DNA of 64,000 bases from Lederbergia graminis (GCF_042655485.1 NZ_JBHSMC010000011.1:62001-126000), one strand, 5' to 3'; numbered from the stretch's first letter, positions 32,665 to 42,139 are shown. Numbers and translations: made by a program. Notes: a model not told the origin generated them from the sequence alone.

Positions 32665-32795
32665 TATATAAATTTATCTATTTTTCACAGAAATTTTTTC
32701 AATTATGAAAAGCGCAGTGTATTTCCGTAGTGGTATCCCTGATCTCTTTTATTTTAAAGAAATTGACAACTTCATTTATCATCCGTCGTTTTTAT

Positions 32796-33713
32796 CTATA
32801 GCTCCCCTCGCTCTTCTTCAATCGTTTCTTTTAAATATTGTATATAAATATTAGCTAATGGGCTTGTTGTTACGTTTTTATGGAGAATGTATCCTACCGT
32901 AATGGTTTCGTCGACCTGCAATGGAACCGCAACAATGTCTTCATCATTTAATTCATGACTAATAACCCCTGTCGATATCGTATAGCCATTTAAGCCAATT
33001 AATAAATTAAAGATCGTCGCACGATCGGTCACGCGAATATTTTTTGGGCGAGAGAGCGTACTAAGTATCTCTTCTGAGAAATAAAAAGAATTATATTCTC
33101 CTTGTTCAAAAGAAAGATATGGATAAGGATGTAAGTCTTCTAATGTAACGTAATCTTGCTTTGCCAATGGATTTTTCGAACTAATAAAAACATGGGGCTT
33201 GGCATCAAATAAAGGATAAAATTCTAAATTTCCTTCCCTCAGAAATTTATGAATTACTTTTTGATTAAACTCATTTACATATAAAATACCGATTTCACTC
33301 CGCAAGTTTTGCACATCATCGATGATTTCATATGTTTTCGTTTCTCGGAGCGCAAACTCATATTCATCACGGTCATACTCTTCTAATAAACGCACGAAGG
33401 CACTTACAGCAAACGCATAGTGCTGAGTGGATACAGCGAAATGCTGTTGTGGTGCAGCAGTATTGGCATAGCGATTTTCTAGAAGCTCTGCTTGTTCCAC
33501 TACTTGGCGAGCATAGCCTAAGAACTCCGCCCCTTCTGCTGTAATGATGATTCCCTTATTCGTCCGTAAAAAAATCGTAATTCCCAGTTCTTTTTCTAAC
33601 TCTTTCAAAGCATTCGAGAGACTTGGTTGACTTATAAACAAGCTTTGTGCGGCTTGACTAATCGAACGACTTCTAGCTACTTCAATCACGTATTTTAATT
33701 GTTGCAAAGTCAT
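32796..33713 (-). CDS. LysR-family transcriptional regulator
   Basis: A 305-residue regulator. The winged helix-turn-helix is at 1-60 (AARS-like helix: ISQAAQSLFISQPSLSNALKELE). The effector-binding domain spans about 90-300. The overall sequence is in the group that includes regulators of sulfur and methionine metabolism in Firmicutes (CmbR/MtaR-like), but that is a weak resemblance. It stands alone. The upstream and downstream genes belong to other units, so the target is unclear. Confidence 0.9.
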   Translation of the reverse strand: MTLQQLKYVIEVARSRSISQAAQSLFISQPSLSNALKELEKELGITIFLRTNKGIIITAEGAEFLGYARQVVEQAELLENRYANTAAPQQHFAVSTQHYAFAVSAFVRLLEEYDRDEYEFALRETKTYEIIDDVQNLRSEIGILYVNEFNQKVIHKFLREGNLEFYPLFDAKPHVFISSKNPLAKQDYVTLEDLHPYPYLSFEQGEYNSFYFSEEILSTLSRPKNIRVTDRATIFNLLIGLNGYTISTGVISHELNDEDIVAVPLQVDETITVGYILHKNVTTSPLANIYIQYLKETIEEERGEL

Positions 33714-33822
33714 ATGGAATCCCTATTCCTTTCCGTATTCCTATCCTGTTATAGGCTTCGACATGACTCGTTCGCCTTATTATAAGTATCGTTAAAATTA
33801 GTAGACTCTGCAACTATTGTAT

Positions 33823-33856
33823 AAAAAATAGTGTGAGGTCAGCCCCACACTATCTC
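33823..33856 (-). terminator. Terminator of the LnrLMN-like ABC operon
   Basis: ATAGTGTG and CACACTAT stem. On the minus strand it is followed by TTTTTT. Confidence 0.88.
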
Positions 33857-33868
33857 TATATGTTACTT

Positions 33869-34969
33869 CTATCCTTTTTGTCGTTCTACTAGGTTAATTC
33901 CTATCCCCATGCATACAACGGCTATGAGGAGCATGAAGATAAGTGAGAACGTAATATCATTCCAGCCAGCGTTGTATATAGCTACATCCATCATTGCTTC
34001 TACTCCATGGGACAAGGGGAATATTTTTGCGATGAAGTTAAGGACTGCGTTATCTATCGTACCTGGTGGCATATAGACACCACTGATAATAGGAATAATT
34101 GGGATGATTGATGGAAAGATCATATTAAATTTCTCCGGTGTTTTTGCTATCCCTGCAATTAACATCGCCACACTCACCATACTCAACGTATATACTGCAG
34201 CAATAACTAGAATCATTGACAAGTTTCCGATGTCATACTTCATGATATATCGGAAAATCAGAAACACCGTTACCATTTGAAACAGCCCAATGCAATAGCT
34301 ATACAAAAGGTGCCCGACATACATATTTGTTTTACTCACTGGGGAGAGTATCATGCGATTCCAAATACCATTTACCTTATCGGCATTAACTCCATTCACT
34401 TTAAAGCCAATCGTAAACATCGCAATAAACAAGGTGAAACCAAATAACAGTTGCATGCCCATATTATAGGAAGGTAACTCGTCCCCACTCAATGATAAAG
34501 TATCTACTTGAATCGGTGGATTTTCTAACACATCATTTACTTCTTTTCTTACTTCAGCAATAACACGTGTATTGGCAGCCGCACTAATTCTCGCTTCCTT
34601 CGTAAAAACTTTCTTCACTTCTTGTTCCACTAAGTGAATCGTTGGAAAATCAGATGCGACGATAAGACGGTAATCGTCCTCCATTAAGCGAACTGCTACA
34701 TCACTTTTTCCCGTAGAAACTTGATCACGTGCTTCCTCTTCCTTCATGATTACAAACTCAATTTCACTGTTATCATTTAGTAACTGATTCCATTTTTCTT
34801 CGATTTCACTTGCATTCGTTTCCGAACTAAAGATTGGTACTAATTTTTGTTCATACTGATCAACATTACCAAAAATAATCGTTGCTAAAATGCTTAAGAA
34901 GATAAACAGGAGAATGAGATATGGTTTCCTTTTATCTTTCATCCATTGCGCCAATAAAACAGGATACAT
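33869..34969 (-). CDS. ABC-2 type permease, LnrN-like
   Basis: A 366-residue permease with one N-terminal helix (about 20-40), a large extracytoplasmic domain (about 40-180), and five C-terminal helices. The conserved KVNGIWNRMILSPVSKTNMYVGHLL loop is as in B. subtilis YfiN/LnrN. The start at 34969 follows AAGGGGGAGAGC and overlaps the stop codon of the upstream permease by one base (TAATG), indicating coupling. The pair with the ATPase forms an exporter. Resemblance to the linearmycin resistance exporter suggests export or exclusion of a membrane-active lipid antibiotic. Confidence 0.88.
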   Translation of the reverse strand: MYPVLLAQWMKDKRKPYLILLFIFLSILATIIFGNVDQYEQKLVPIFSSETNASEIEEKWNQLLNDNSEIEFVIMKEEEARDQVSTGKSDVAVRLMEDDYRLIVASDFPTIHLVEQEVKKVFTKEARISAAANTRVIAEVRKEVNDVLENPPIQVDTLSLSGDELPSYNMGMQLLFGFTLFIAMFTIGFKVNGVNADKVNGIWNRMILSPVSKTNMYVGHLLYSYCIGLFQMVTVFLIFRYIMKYDIGNLSMILVIAAVYTLSMVSVAMLIAGIAKTPEKFNMIFPSIIPIIPIISGVYMPPGTIDNAVLNFIAKIFPLSHGVEAMMDVAIYNAGWNDITFSLIFMLLIAVVCMGIGINLVERQKG

Positions 34970-36219
34970 TATGCTCTCCCCCTTCTCGGAAAGATAAAGA
35001 ATGCAATCATCATACAAATAACAAAGAATAGTGCTAGGAAGAATAATGGCATGATGATATCTTGTAGATTACTATATTGAATCCATTGAACTAATAATGT
35101 TTGTGTTAACCCATTTGGTGTCCACTCTCCAATTTTTTGCATGAATTCTGGAAGAGCTTGGAGAGGAAAGAAACTTCCACCTAAAACACCGAATCCCATC
35201 GTAATTAAAGTGAATATCCCACTAGCTGCATTCGCATCCTCTAAATTCAACGTGATACCAGTGAATACAGCGGATAAACCAGCAATTGCTAATGCAAAGA
35301 TGGTATTAGCTAAAATTAATCCGACCCAAAATTCCAGCGATTTATCTGGAAATACATCTAATATTAATTGACTTAGGGTGATGGTAATCATTACTTGCAA
35401 CCAGCTCAAAATAAAAGTGGCAGTTGTTTTTCCCAGTAAGTAATGGATTGGATTTCGATCCGTTAGTATGATTCGGTTAAAAACACGTTCTCTTTTTTCC
35501 GTACTTGTTTTTATTGCAACCGTTTGGGCAATGAATAATGCAAATAAAGTACTAATTGCTATTGTGAAATATTGCGATATGTTATATGTCTCCTTGCCTT
35601 CGACCGTTTCGACTCCACCTTGGGGCATGTTCACTTCTGCCACTTCCACTCCACCTAAGGCAAACTCCATGTTGAGAGAATCCATATAAATAGACACTAT
35701 TTCTTCTAAGGCGGAAAGAGCGGCTGATTCTTTCTCCGCTAATATTGCTAAAGGAACAGCTGGCTCTTTTCCAAGTAAAATCGAAGAAAGAACAGAATTC
35801 GTAAATCCAGATGGAATTTTAATAATCGCATCTAATTCTCCTGCCTCTACTAACTCCTTCGCTTCTGCTTCACTTAACTGCTTCGTATCTACCCATTCCT
35901 GTAGCTCTGGCCCATTTAGTAACTGTTCTACTAGTGAGATAGGCTGTATATTTTCTGCTTGTGTTAAAATTGCTTCTTTCTCTGACACAGGTATATCTAA
36001 CTCTTGCACATGGTTAGTGAATTGCTGCATACCGATTTCTGCATTTTCCTCATGAACAATTCCTACATGTATCGTCTCCATGCTGGAATCTTTTTTAAAA
36101 AGACCTGAAAATGCTATATTTAAAACAAAGATGATGACGATAGGAAGTAATAGAGCAATCAGGATTTCTTTGCGATCGCGCCAAAATACTAATAAGTCTT
36201 TTTGGAAAAATGGTCCCAT
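34969..36219 (-). CDS. ABC-2 type permease, LnrM-like
   Basis: A 416-residue permease with the same layout as its partner: a helix near 18-37, a large outside domain (about 40-225) and five to six C-terminal helices. Its STEKRERVFNRIILTDRNPIHYLLGK loop matches the LnrM/YfiM type. An AAGGAGGT site precedes the ATG, 15 bp after the ATPase gene. The two permeases and the ATPase are consecutive, as in yfiLMN. Confidence 0.88.
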   Translation of the reverse strand: MGPFFQKDLLVFWRDRKEILIALLLPIVIIFVLNIAFSGLFKKDSSMETIHVGIVHEENAEIGMQQFTNHVQELDIPVSEKEAILTQAENIQPISLVEQLLNGPELQEWVDTKQLSEAEAKELVEAGELDAIIKIPSGFTNSVLSSILLGKEPAVPLAILAEKESAALSALEEIVSIYMDSLNMEFALGGVEVAEVNMPQGGVETVEGKETYNISQYFTIAISTLFALFIAQTVAIKTSTEKRERVFNRIILTDRNPIHYLLGKTTATFILSWLQVMITITLSQLILDVFPDKSLEFWVGLILANTIFALAIAGLSAVFTGITLNLEDANAASGIFTLITMGFGVLGGSFFPLQALPEFMQKIGEWTPNGLTQTLLVQWIQYSNLQDIIMPLFFLALFFVICMMIAFFIFPRRGRA

Positions 36220-36234
36220 TTCTATTACCTCCTT

Positions 36235-37167
36235 CTAATCCCGTAAAGTCTTTCCTGTTAAATGTAAGAATACGTCCTCTAGACTCGGCACTTCCACTTG
36301 ATAGTGGGATATTTGAATGCCTAAAATTTCCGTAGCATGTACGAGGTCACTTAAAATATTACTGCCTTTTTTACAAATAATTCTTAAGCCATCATTTGTT
36401 TCTTCGACTTGACGAACATATTCGATCCCTTTTATAGACTTCATTAGTTCATTACTTTGCTTACTTAACTGTACCTGTATCGTATCTTCACTCGATAAAA
36501 TGCTTAGTAATTCTGATTTACTTCCTGAAGCAACTACTTTTCCATGATCCATAATGTAGACGCGATTACATAGCTGTTCTACCTCTTCCATATAATGACT
36601 TGTGTACAGAACAGTTGTGCCATTTTCTTCATTTAATTTTTTCACTGTCTCTAATATATGGTTTCTCGATTGCGGATCGATTCCGACGGTTGGTTCATCC
36701 AAGATAATAATTTTCGGTTGATGTAATAAGGCTGCTGCAATATTCACCCTTCTTTTCATCCCACCTGAAAAGGTCTTCACCAATTCTTTTTGACGGTCTT
36801 TTAATCCAACCATTTCGAGCACTTCTTGAATGCGATTGTCTAGTACATCTTTTTTCACTTGATAAATCTTCCCGAAAAACTTTAGATTTTCTAAAGCAGA
36901 TAGTTCTTCATATAACGCGATTTCTTGAGGAACAACTCCTAGAACTTTTCTAAGTTCAGATGGGTCTTTAATAGTGCTTTTTCCATTTAAACGAACATCC
37001 CCTGAAGTAGGCTTCAGTAAGGAGGATATCATGGATATAGTGGTAGACTTACCTGCGCCATTTGGTCCTAGTAAGCCAACCGATTCGCCTTCTTGTAAAT
37101 ATAAATCAATTTCATCGACAGCTTTTTTATCTTTAAATGTTTTGCTAAGTTTTACTGTTTCCAGCAT
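36235..37167 (-). CDS. ABC transporter ATP-binding protein, LnrL-like
   Basis: A 310-residue ATPase (B. subtilis LnrL has a similar length). Walker A is GPNGAGKST (34-42). The signature is TFSGGMKRRVNIA. Walker B is KIIILDEPTVGIDPQS, and the switch His lies in LYTSHYMEE. The C-terminal 80 residues form the extra domain seen in DrrA-type drug exporters. A terminator separates it from the upstream PH-domain gene, so it probably has its own promoter controlled by the linked response regulator, as for lnrLMN. Confidence 0.92.
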   Translation of the reverse strand: MLETVKLSKTFKDKKAVDEIDLYLQEGESVGLLGPNGAGKSTTISMISSLLKPTSGDVRLNGKSTIKDPSELRKVLGVVPQEIALYEELSALENLKFFGKIYQVKKDVLDNRIQEVLEMVGLKDRQKELVKTFSGGMKRRVNIAAALLHQPKIIILDEPTVGIDPQSRNHILETVKKLNEENGTTVLYTSHYMEEVEQLCNRVYIMDHGKVVASGSKSELLSILSSEDTIQVQLSKQSNELMKSIKGIEYVRQVEETNDGLRIICKKGSNILSDLVHATEILGIQISHYQVEVPSLEDVFLHLTGKTLRD

Positions 37168-37218
37168 GTATCTTCCACTCCCTTATTGACGTATACTGGT
37201 TATTTCTACTTAACTGTA

Positions 37219-37266
37219 CAAAAAAAGAAACAGTGTCACCACTGTCTCCAGTAACACTGTTTTCAA
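37219..37266 (-). terminator. Terminator between the PH-domain gene and the ABC operon
   Basis: AAACAGTGT and ACACTGTTT arms enclose a second small stem. A run of seven T follows on the minus strand. Confidence 0.75.
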
Positions 37267-37397
37267 AAAACCATTACTTTTATCATTTTAATTGTTAAAA
37301 ATGTGGATTTTATATGATTTTCGCTGCAGAAGCTCCAATCAACGTAGGAAGTAGTATCTTCTCAAATAATGGATTTATTTTGAAACAAATACTAACA

Positions 37398-37844
37398 CTA
37401 TTGTTTTATTTTGATATTTGGGTTTTGTTGTAGTAATTGCTCGATGAACTCGGATTTGTTTTTTGGAGAAATGGCAATTGTATCGTATTTGGCATAGTTT
37501 ATTTCTAGTTTGTCCATCGATAACGCTGGATCTGCAAACGGATTTTTCGTTTCCCTTATATTCTTAATTTCATGAATTGGGATGTTCTTTTTAAAAGGGC
37601 CGTATTGGATTTTCAGATTCCCTTCTTCAATTGTATAACCCGTTTTGAACCAAAACGAAATGATAAAACAAGCCAAAGTGAATAAAATGACTACTCTAAT
37701 CCATTGCTTATCGAGGAAGTCTGGGACCATCCACACTCCTAACTTAGGAAAAAAAACGGGTGGTATCGTCATTAAAAAGAAGGCAGCCCAAAGGACTAAC
37801 GTCATCCATACATCTCTTTTTGAAGGATAATACAATGTCCTCAC
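37398..37844 (-). CDS. PH-domain membrane protein
   Basis: A 148-residue protein with two membrane helices (about 13-32 and 47-67), then a bacterial pleckstrin homology-like domain (about 68-145). The domain holds TGYTIEEGNLKIQYGPFKKNIP, then IPIHEIKNIRETKNPFADPALS, and a C-terminal AISPKNKSEFIEQLL. It lies 40 bp after the response regulator gene on the same strand and ends before a terminator, so it joins the kinase/regulator transcript. It has no counterpart in the B. subtilis yfiJKLMN operon. A role in membrane sensing or protection is an inference. Confidence 0.8.
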   Translation of the reverse strand: MRTLYYPSKRDVWMTLVLWAAFFLMTIPPVFFPKLGVWMVPDFLDKQWIRVVILFTLACFIISFWFKTGYTIEEGNLKIQYGPFKKNIPIHEIKNIRETKNPFADPALSMDKLEINYAKYDTIAISPKNKSEFIEQLLQQNPNIKIKQ

Positions 37845-37884
37845 TCCTTTCCATCATTCCTTACGATAATACACAGGAAAAGAT

Positions 37885-38517
37885 TCACACAAGATTATGA
37901 TTAATTGCATAAATAGCTAATTGGGTTCGATCACGTAAATCCAGCTTCGCTAATATTTGACTTGTATTATTTTTCACTGTTCCTACAGAGATAGAAATTC
38001 GTTCTGCAATTTCCGCATTACTGAGGCCTTCCCCTATGCATTTTAATATTTCACGTTCACGTGGTGTTAAAGAAGGATCCGGTTGTTTCTCTTCTCCACG
38101 TTGTAATAGTTTAGGTACCACTTTTGCAGCAACTTGGTCTTCCAGTGATAGGCCACCAGCTAAGGCACTGCGGATGGATCGCAGTAACGATTCTGTATCA
38201 CCTGTTTTGAGAATATAGCCATTTACCCCAATTTTTAATGTTTCCAGTACATATTTCTCATCATCAAATGTCGTTAATATTAAAGTCTTCGTTTGTGGCC
38301 AGCGGGTTTTAATGATCTTTGCAGCCTCAATGCCATCCATATTAGGCATGCGAATATCGAGAATGACGATATCGAATAATTGCTTCTCACAAAGAGCGAT
38401 TGCTTCTTTCCCATCATTCGCTTCACCTGTTACTTTCATTTCCTTATCTGATTCAATCATCATCTTTAAGCCTTGCCGAACCATTACTTGGTCTTCTGCT
38501 AGTAAAATTCTAATCAT
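37885..38517 (-). CDS. NarL-family response regulator, LnrK-like
   Basis: A 210-residue response regulator. The receiver domain has phospho-acceptor Asp54 (IVILD) and a C-terminal helix-turn-helix (about 145-205; LTPREREILKCIGEGLSNAEI, GTVKNNTSQIL). The ATG at 38517 has GGAGGAAAC upstream, embedded in the end of the kinase gene; the two genes overlap by 8 bp. Kinase, regulator, ATPase and two permeases follow the order of B. subtilis yfiJKLMN (lnrJKLMN). Confidence 0.92.
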   Translation of the reverse strand: MIRILLAEDQVMVRQGLKMMIESDKEMKVTGEANDGKEAIALCEKQLFDIVILDIRMPNMDGIEAAKIIKTRWPQTKTLILTTFDDEKYVLETLKIGVNGYILKTGDTESLLRSIRSALAGGLSLEDQVAAKVVPKLLQRGEEKQPDPSLTPREREILKCIGEGLSNAEIAERISISVGTVKNNTSQILAKLDLRDRTQLAIYAINHNLV

Positions 38518-39652
38518 TGTTTCCTCCATAGCCAATTTTTAAATCGCCTTTGAGAATGAAAAGCTCTGTTGTTTTATATACTTGCAAATTCCCACCGAAT
38601 TTTTCCAAGCGTTCTCGCATCGATGTAAGGCCGAAGCCTTCTTGATATGTATCATCATCTGTGACAGGATTACTGATTTCAAAGCGAAAAATACTTCCAC
38701 CTGGTGCTTCAAACATTATCTCCGCTTCCCGTGCATTACTATGTTTCATAATGTTTGTGAGCCCTTCTTGTACCGAGCGATAAATAACAAATGACTGTTC
38801 ACCTGTAAGCGGCGCTGTGAATGCTCCATGCTTCACGGAAAAATGGATGCGAATATAGCTTTCCATTTCTAACTTGCGGATTAAGCGTAAAATTCCTGGT
38901 AAACCACCAATATCGTTTGCCTTTAATGATTTTACCGCTCTCCTCGTCTCTTCTAAGCTAGAACTAGCTAGCTCCTTTAATGATTGAACTTTTTCCTTAT
39001 ATTCATCTGGTGCTTGTAAGCGAAATCCTTCCAGTTGCATCAGGAGTGCTGTTAACTTATGACCAACAGAATCATGAATTTCATGTGCAATTAGTACCCG
39101 TTCTTCTTGCCTCGTCATCTCTTCTTCTGAAACAATTCTCCTTTTTAAATTTCGATATTCAGCTAGGAGTGCTTCATAACGAGTTTCCACATCATCTGTA
39201 CGGTCTTTCGTGTTTTTATAAAAGATAAGTGCAATTAGTAACATGACGAAATACAATGCGAGTAATAATTGTTCGTTATGTTCGACATTGGACGGAAGTA
39301 CCGCAATCGAAAGTGCAGCTGTGCCAATTCCAGCAAGTAAAAGACTGCGCTTGAACGATAATCGAAAAAATCCTTCTGCAAGGATCAATGATAGGATGAG
39401 TACTAATCCTGGGTGAAATATTCCTTGTTCACCTGGATATAAGGTTAGCGTTGCAATCATAATATTCATGGCTAACATGACGAAAAGAATTCCAGGTCTC
39501 TTCATTACTAATGGAATGAGAAAAAATAAAATAAAATATACTGCCACGCCGAGCAGCTGAAATGGCATATTCCTTAAACTTTCTCCTATATAATAGAAGG
39601 AAAAAAGCCAAGCGCATGCCTGTAAAAAGAGCCAAAGCCAGTATGAACGCAC
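38510..39652 (-). CDS. Membrane sensor histidine kinase, LnrJ-like
   Basis: A 380-residue kinase. The N-terminal sensor part has five to six membrane helices (residues 1-145) with hardly any outside loop. This is typical of kinases that sense within the membrane. A coiled linker (150-185) leads to HisKA_3 with His193 in AHEIHDSVGHKL, then the ATPase domain (about 280-375; GFGLTSMRERLEKFGG). GTG start with AAGGAGG upstream. It is the first gene of the LnrJKLMN-like locus. The lack of an outside domain fits sensing of lipid-like antibiotics or membrane stress. Confidence 0.9.
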   Translation of the reverse strand: MRSYWLWLFLQACAWLFSFYYIGESLRNMPFQLLGVAVYFILFFLIPLVMKRPGILFVMLAMNIMIATLTLYPGEQGIFHPGLVLILSLILAEGFFRLSFKRSLLLAGIGTAALSIAVLPSNVEHNEQLLLALYFVMLLIALIFYKNTKDRTDDVETRYEALLAEYRNLKRRIVSEEEMTRQEERVLIAHEIHDSVGHKLTALLMQLEGFRLQAPDEYKEKVQSLKELASSSLEETRRAVKSLKANDIGGLPGILRLIRKLEMESYIRIHFSVKHGAFTAPLTGEQSFVIYRSVQEGLTNIMKHSNAREAEIMFEAPGGSIFRFEISNPVTDDDTYQEGFGLTSMRERLEKFGGNLQVYKTTELFILKGDLKIGYGGNND

Positions 39653-39694
39653 GGAAACACCTCCTTGCTTATTCGGGGCTGACCCCGATATTCC

Positions 39695-40255
39695 TTAATA
39701 CTCGATAATTTCCTCTGTAATTTGTTCACCTAAATGACGTCCCGGCGCGTCCAATATACAGTTGATTTTATCTCCAGCTTTTATGTCGAGGATACATACT
39801 TCTCCTTTTGTTTCCTCCAGCACATGCACACTCGTTGATTTTTGCAAAGTGGCCGAGATAATTTGGCCGGTTTCTCCATGCTTACATTCAATTCGCAACA
39901 GTGGCCGTTTTTCAATTTTCACACGTCCTACTGGAATCGATCTTTCTGCCTTCGCATCTGATATGTATAGAGTCTCTCCTGGTTTTATTTCATGGAGATA
40001 GTATGTTTTATCTTTCTGAATAACGTATTGATGAAACGCACCGCAATTTATTCGGAATGGTCGCGGTGGATAGCCGTCTGATGCTCGATTTTCTGATAAA
40101 ACTTTTATGTAACCATGTCCCGTATTTCCTACATACAACCCATCCTCCGGTTGTAGTACATCGACAAAGTCAATACAAGCGCGCATCCCTTCACCGATTT
40201 CAGTTATGCTGATTACTTCTAGATAAACAGTTCCCGTGTTTACATTCTCATTCAT
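39695..40255 (-). CDS. Stand-alone C-terminal half of 3-dehydroquinate synthase II-like protein
   Basis: A 186-residue protein whose whole length matches the C-terminal half of archaeal-type 3-dehydroquinate synthase II (about 360 residues). The matching blocks are GEGM, PRPFRINCGAFHQYV, HEIKPGETLYI, VGRVKIEKRPLLRIE and the terminal GRHLGEQITEEIIEY. The N-terminal half is absent, and nothing in the 80 bp upstream or in the neighbouring gene encodes it. The start at 40255 has a strong GAGGAGG. The gene is intact, so it is not an obvious decaying fragment. Full enzymes use an amino-deoxy-sugar and NAD. A half protein is unlikely to do so and may be a binding or regulatory domain. Confidence 0.8.
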   Translation of the reverse strand: MNENVNTGTVYLEVISITEIGEGMRACIDFVDVLQPEDGLYVGNTGHGYIKVLSENRASDGYPPRPFRINCGAFHQYVIQKDKTYYLHEIKPGETLYISDAKAERSIPVGRVKIEKRPLLRIECKHGETGQIISATLQKSTSVHVLEETKGEVCILDIKAGDKINCILDAPGRHLGEQITEEIIEY

Positions 40256-40337
40256 AACGATCCTCCTCAAAAAATGCAGACATATTATGCCTGCACATTC
40301 ATTGTAACTATTTTATCATATCTAATATGCCGCTCGT

Positions 40338-41045
40338 TTACGTTTCACTTTCCATTTTATTTTTTCGCAACAATTCTACTCCAATCCAAACCTTCCAAAT
40401 TACAAATGCCCCCAAGAACGTTAGAATACTAGCAATAATGCCAAGTCCTGTTCCTCTTCCATAAAGCGACTCATAGCCAGAGGAAAAAAGAACAATTATG
40501 CTTATGACGATAGTAAAATATCCTAAAGGTTTCGAAAACGCTTTTGTTTTCAGCGTATAATAGCCCAACTGGATCAGCCATAAACTTAGAAAGAATCCGG
40601 AAAGTGCAGACAATACTAATCCTAGTTCCATCACAGTACGAATTACTTCAAGTGCTTCTGAAATTACTTTATCTCCATTTGCTAAGTCATGGAGGACAGC
40701 AACTGGCAGCAACATGTAAAGGGCATACGTGAATAAATGGATATAGCCAAACCTCGCCATATTTGTAGTCAATTTTTGTTTCTTGGCTCGTAATCGTTCA
40801 TCAACCGCTTCCACTAATGAAAATAATAGAATAATAGCAAAAACACCAGCTAATATTAAAATCCAATTAAGTACTGGATAAGTAGCTAGTGAATGTACCG
40901 TTATTTCATATACATCTTCCCCTGCGATATTTTTCATCGCAAAGCTTTGTGTAACAATCATAATGATAACAAGCAATATAGCAGAAACAATCGCACTCCC
41001 TCCAGCAATGCGTTGGCGACGAGATATGTCATTCATTCTCCTCAT
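40338..41045 (-). CDS. Six- to seven-helix membrane protein, unknown function
   Basis: A 235-residue integral membrane protein with helices at about 15-35, 58-78, 98-118, 138-160, 172-190 and 200-220. It vaguely resembles DUF4386-type proteins, but without a firm match. GGGAGG precedes the ATG at 41045. It is a separate gene with about 80 bp on its downstream side before the dehydroquinate synthase II-like gene. No function can be assigned. Confidence 0.75.
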   Translation of the reverse strand: MRRMNDISRRQRIAGGSAIVSAILLVIIMIVTQSFAMKNIAGEDVYEITVHSLATYPVLNWILILAGVFAIILLFSLVEAVDERLRAKKQKLTTNMARFGYIHLFTYALYMLLPVAVLHDLANGDKVISEALEVIRTVMELGLVLSALSGFFLSLWLIQLGYYTLKTKAFSKPLGYFTIVISIIVLFSSGYESLYGRGTGLGIIASILTFLGAFVIWKVWIGVELLRKNKMESET

Positions 41046-41127
41046 GTTGGACCTCCCGTTTTTATAAGAATAAAGTACTAACTTATAAAAACTATGCCAA
41101 AAGACGTATGTCTATGTGTAAGTCAAA

Positions 41128-41157
41128 TAAAAAAAGAGCTCTTCAGCTCTCGTGAGA
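41128..41157 (-). terminator. Terminator after the VTT-family gene
   Basis: AGAGCT, a short loop and AGCTCT, followed by a run of seven T on the minus strand. Confidence 0.75.
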
Positions 41158-41163
41158 TTTTAT

Positions 41164-41817
41164 TCATGATGTGGTGGTGTTGGAGGCATTGTCCACCGTT
41201 TCTTTCTCCCATTTCTTCGATATCCATTTGTAATTAAGAAGTAGGATGATGATTAGATATATTCCATAAATCCCGAAAGAGAGCCATTTGTTGTTTGAAA
41301 AGTTGGCTCCAGCTACGGTAAGAACGATGATGTTTGGTAGTTTCCCAATCGCAGAAGCGGTAATAAATGTAATCAGTCTTATGTTACTTAGACCACATAT
41401 TATATTTACTACAGGCGATGGAATGATTGGAATTAGTCTTGTCAGTAAAACAGCGGTGAAGGAATTCTTTTCGAAGAATGCTTCATACTCCTTTACTTTT
41501 GGATATTTTTCTAGCTTTGCTTGAGCGGATTCTCGAAAGCTATAACGAATTAAAATAAACATCAAGCATGTCCCAATGATCGTTCCAGATAATGTGATGA
41601 TTACTCCTTGTGCCATGCCAAATACAGCGCCGATTAATCCGGCCAAAAGTTGAAAAGGTACGATGGGAAAGAACACGCAAATCATGACTAATACCATACT
41701 GACAAGGATTGATAGGAATCCGCCTTGTTCCACTACTTGAAGAAACGTATCTTTTTGAAAAATTCCTACGAGAATAATAGATAAAATGATTAGAAGACTT
41801 AGTATTTTCTTTAGCAT
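41164..41817 (-). CDS. TVP38/TMEM64 (VTT/DedA-like) membrane protein
   Basis: A 217-residue membrane protein of the VTT/SNARE-associated family. The motif FFPIVPFQLLAGLIGAVFGMAQG and the re-entrant-loop block LLTRLIPIIPSPVVNIICGLSNI contain the GxxxG/P-rich hairpins of the family. Members are proposed lipid scramblases or DedA-type transporters. ATG at 41817 is preferred (AGGTGA site); the frame opens at GTG 41826. It is 16 bp after the DUF5658 gene and is probably co-transcribed. Confidence 0.88.
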   Translation of the reverse strand: MLKKILSLLIILSIILVGIFQKDTFLQVVEQGGFLSILVSMVLVMICVFFPIVPFQLLAGLIGAVFGMAQGVIITLSGTIIGTCLMFILIRYSFRESAQAKLEKYPKVKEYEAFFEKNSFTAVLLTRLIPIIPSPVVNIICGLSNIRLITFITASAIGKLPNIIVLTVAGANFSNNKWLSFGIYGIYLIIILLLNYKWISKKWEKETVDNASNTTTS

Positions 41818-41833
41818 ATGTATCACCTATCTC

Positions 41834-42139
41834 CTACAAAATGGTAACCGAATCAACAATCCAATAACAATGGATACACATAACTAAAGTATACCCGAAA
41901 CAAGCAAAAATCGATAAACGTTTTACTAAGCTCGAAGTTGGCATTTTCTTTAACACGACAAAACTAACTAACAAAAAAGACAAAGCCAACTTCACAGCTA
42001 AAAATAGGTACGGATCGGATGAATAAAGAAATTGCATAAGAGGATTACTTTCATCAATGAAATGTAACTGCAAACCTATGAACGTAAGGATACCGTCCAC
42101 TAGGTTGAGGAGTGCTATGTATGGGAAAAGGAGTTTCAT
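41834..42139 (-). CDS. DUF5658 family membrane protein
   Basis: A 101-residue protein with three membrane helices. The motif NLVDGILTFIGLQ followed by IDESNPLMQFLY is the DUF5658 signature, and a second part has VKLALSFLLVSFVV. The function is unknown. It starts a probable two-gene unit with the VTT-family gene. Confidence 0.82.
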   Translation of the reverse strand: MKLLFPYIALLNLVDGILTFIGLQLHFIDESNPLMQFLYSSDPYLFLAVKLALSFLLVSFVVLKKMPTSSLVKRLSIFACFGYTLVMCIHCYWIVDSVTIL

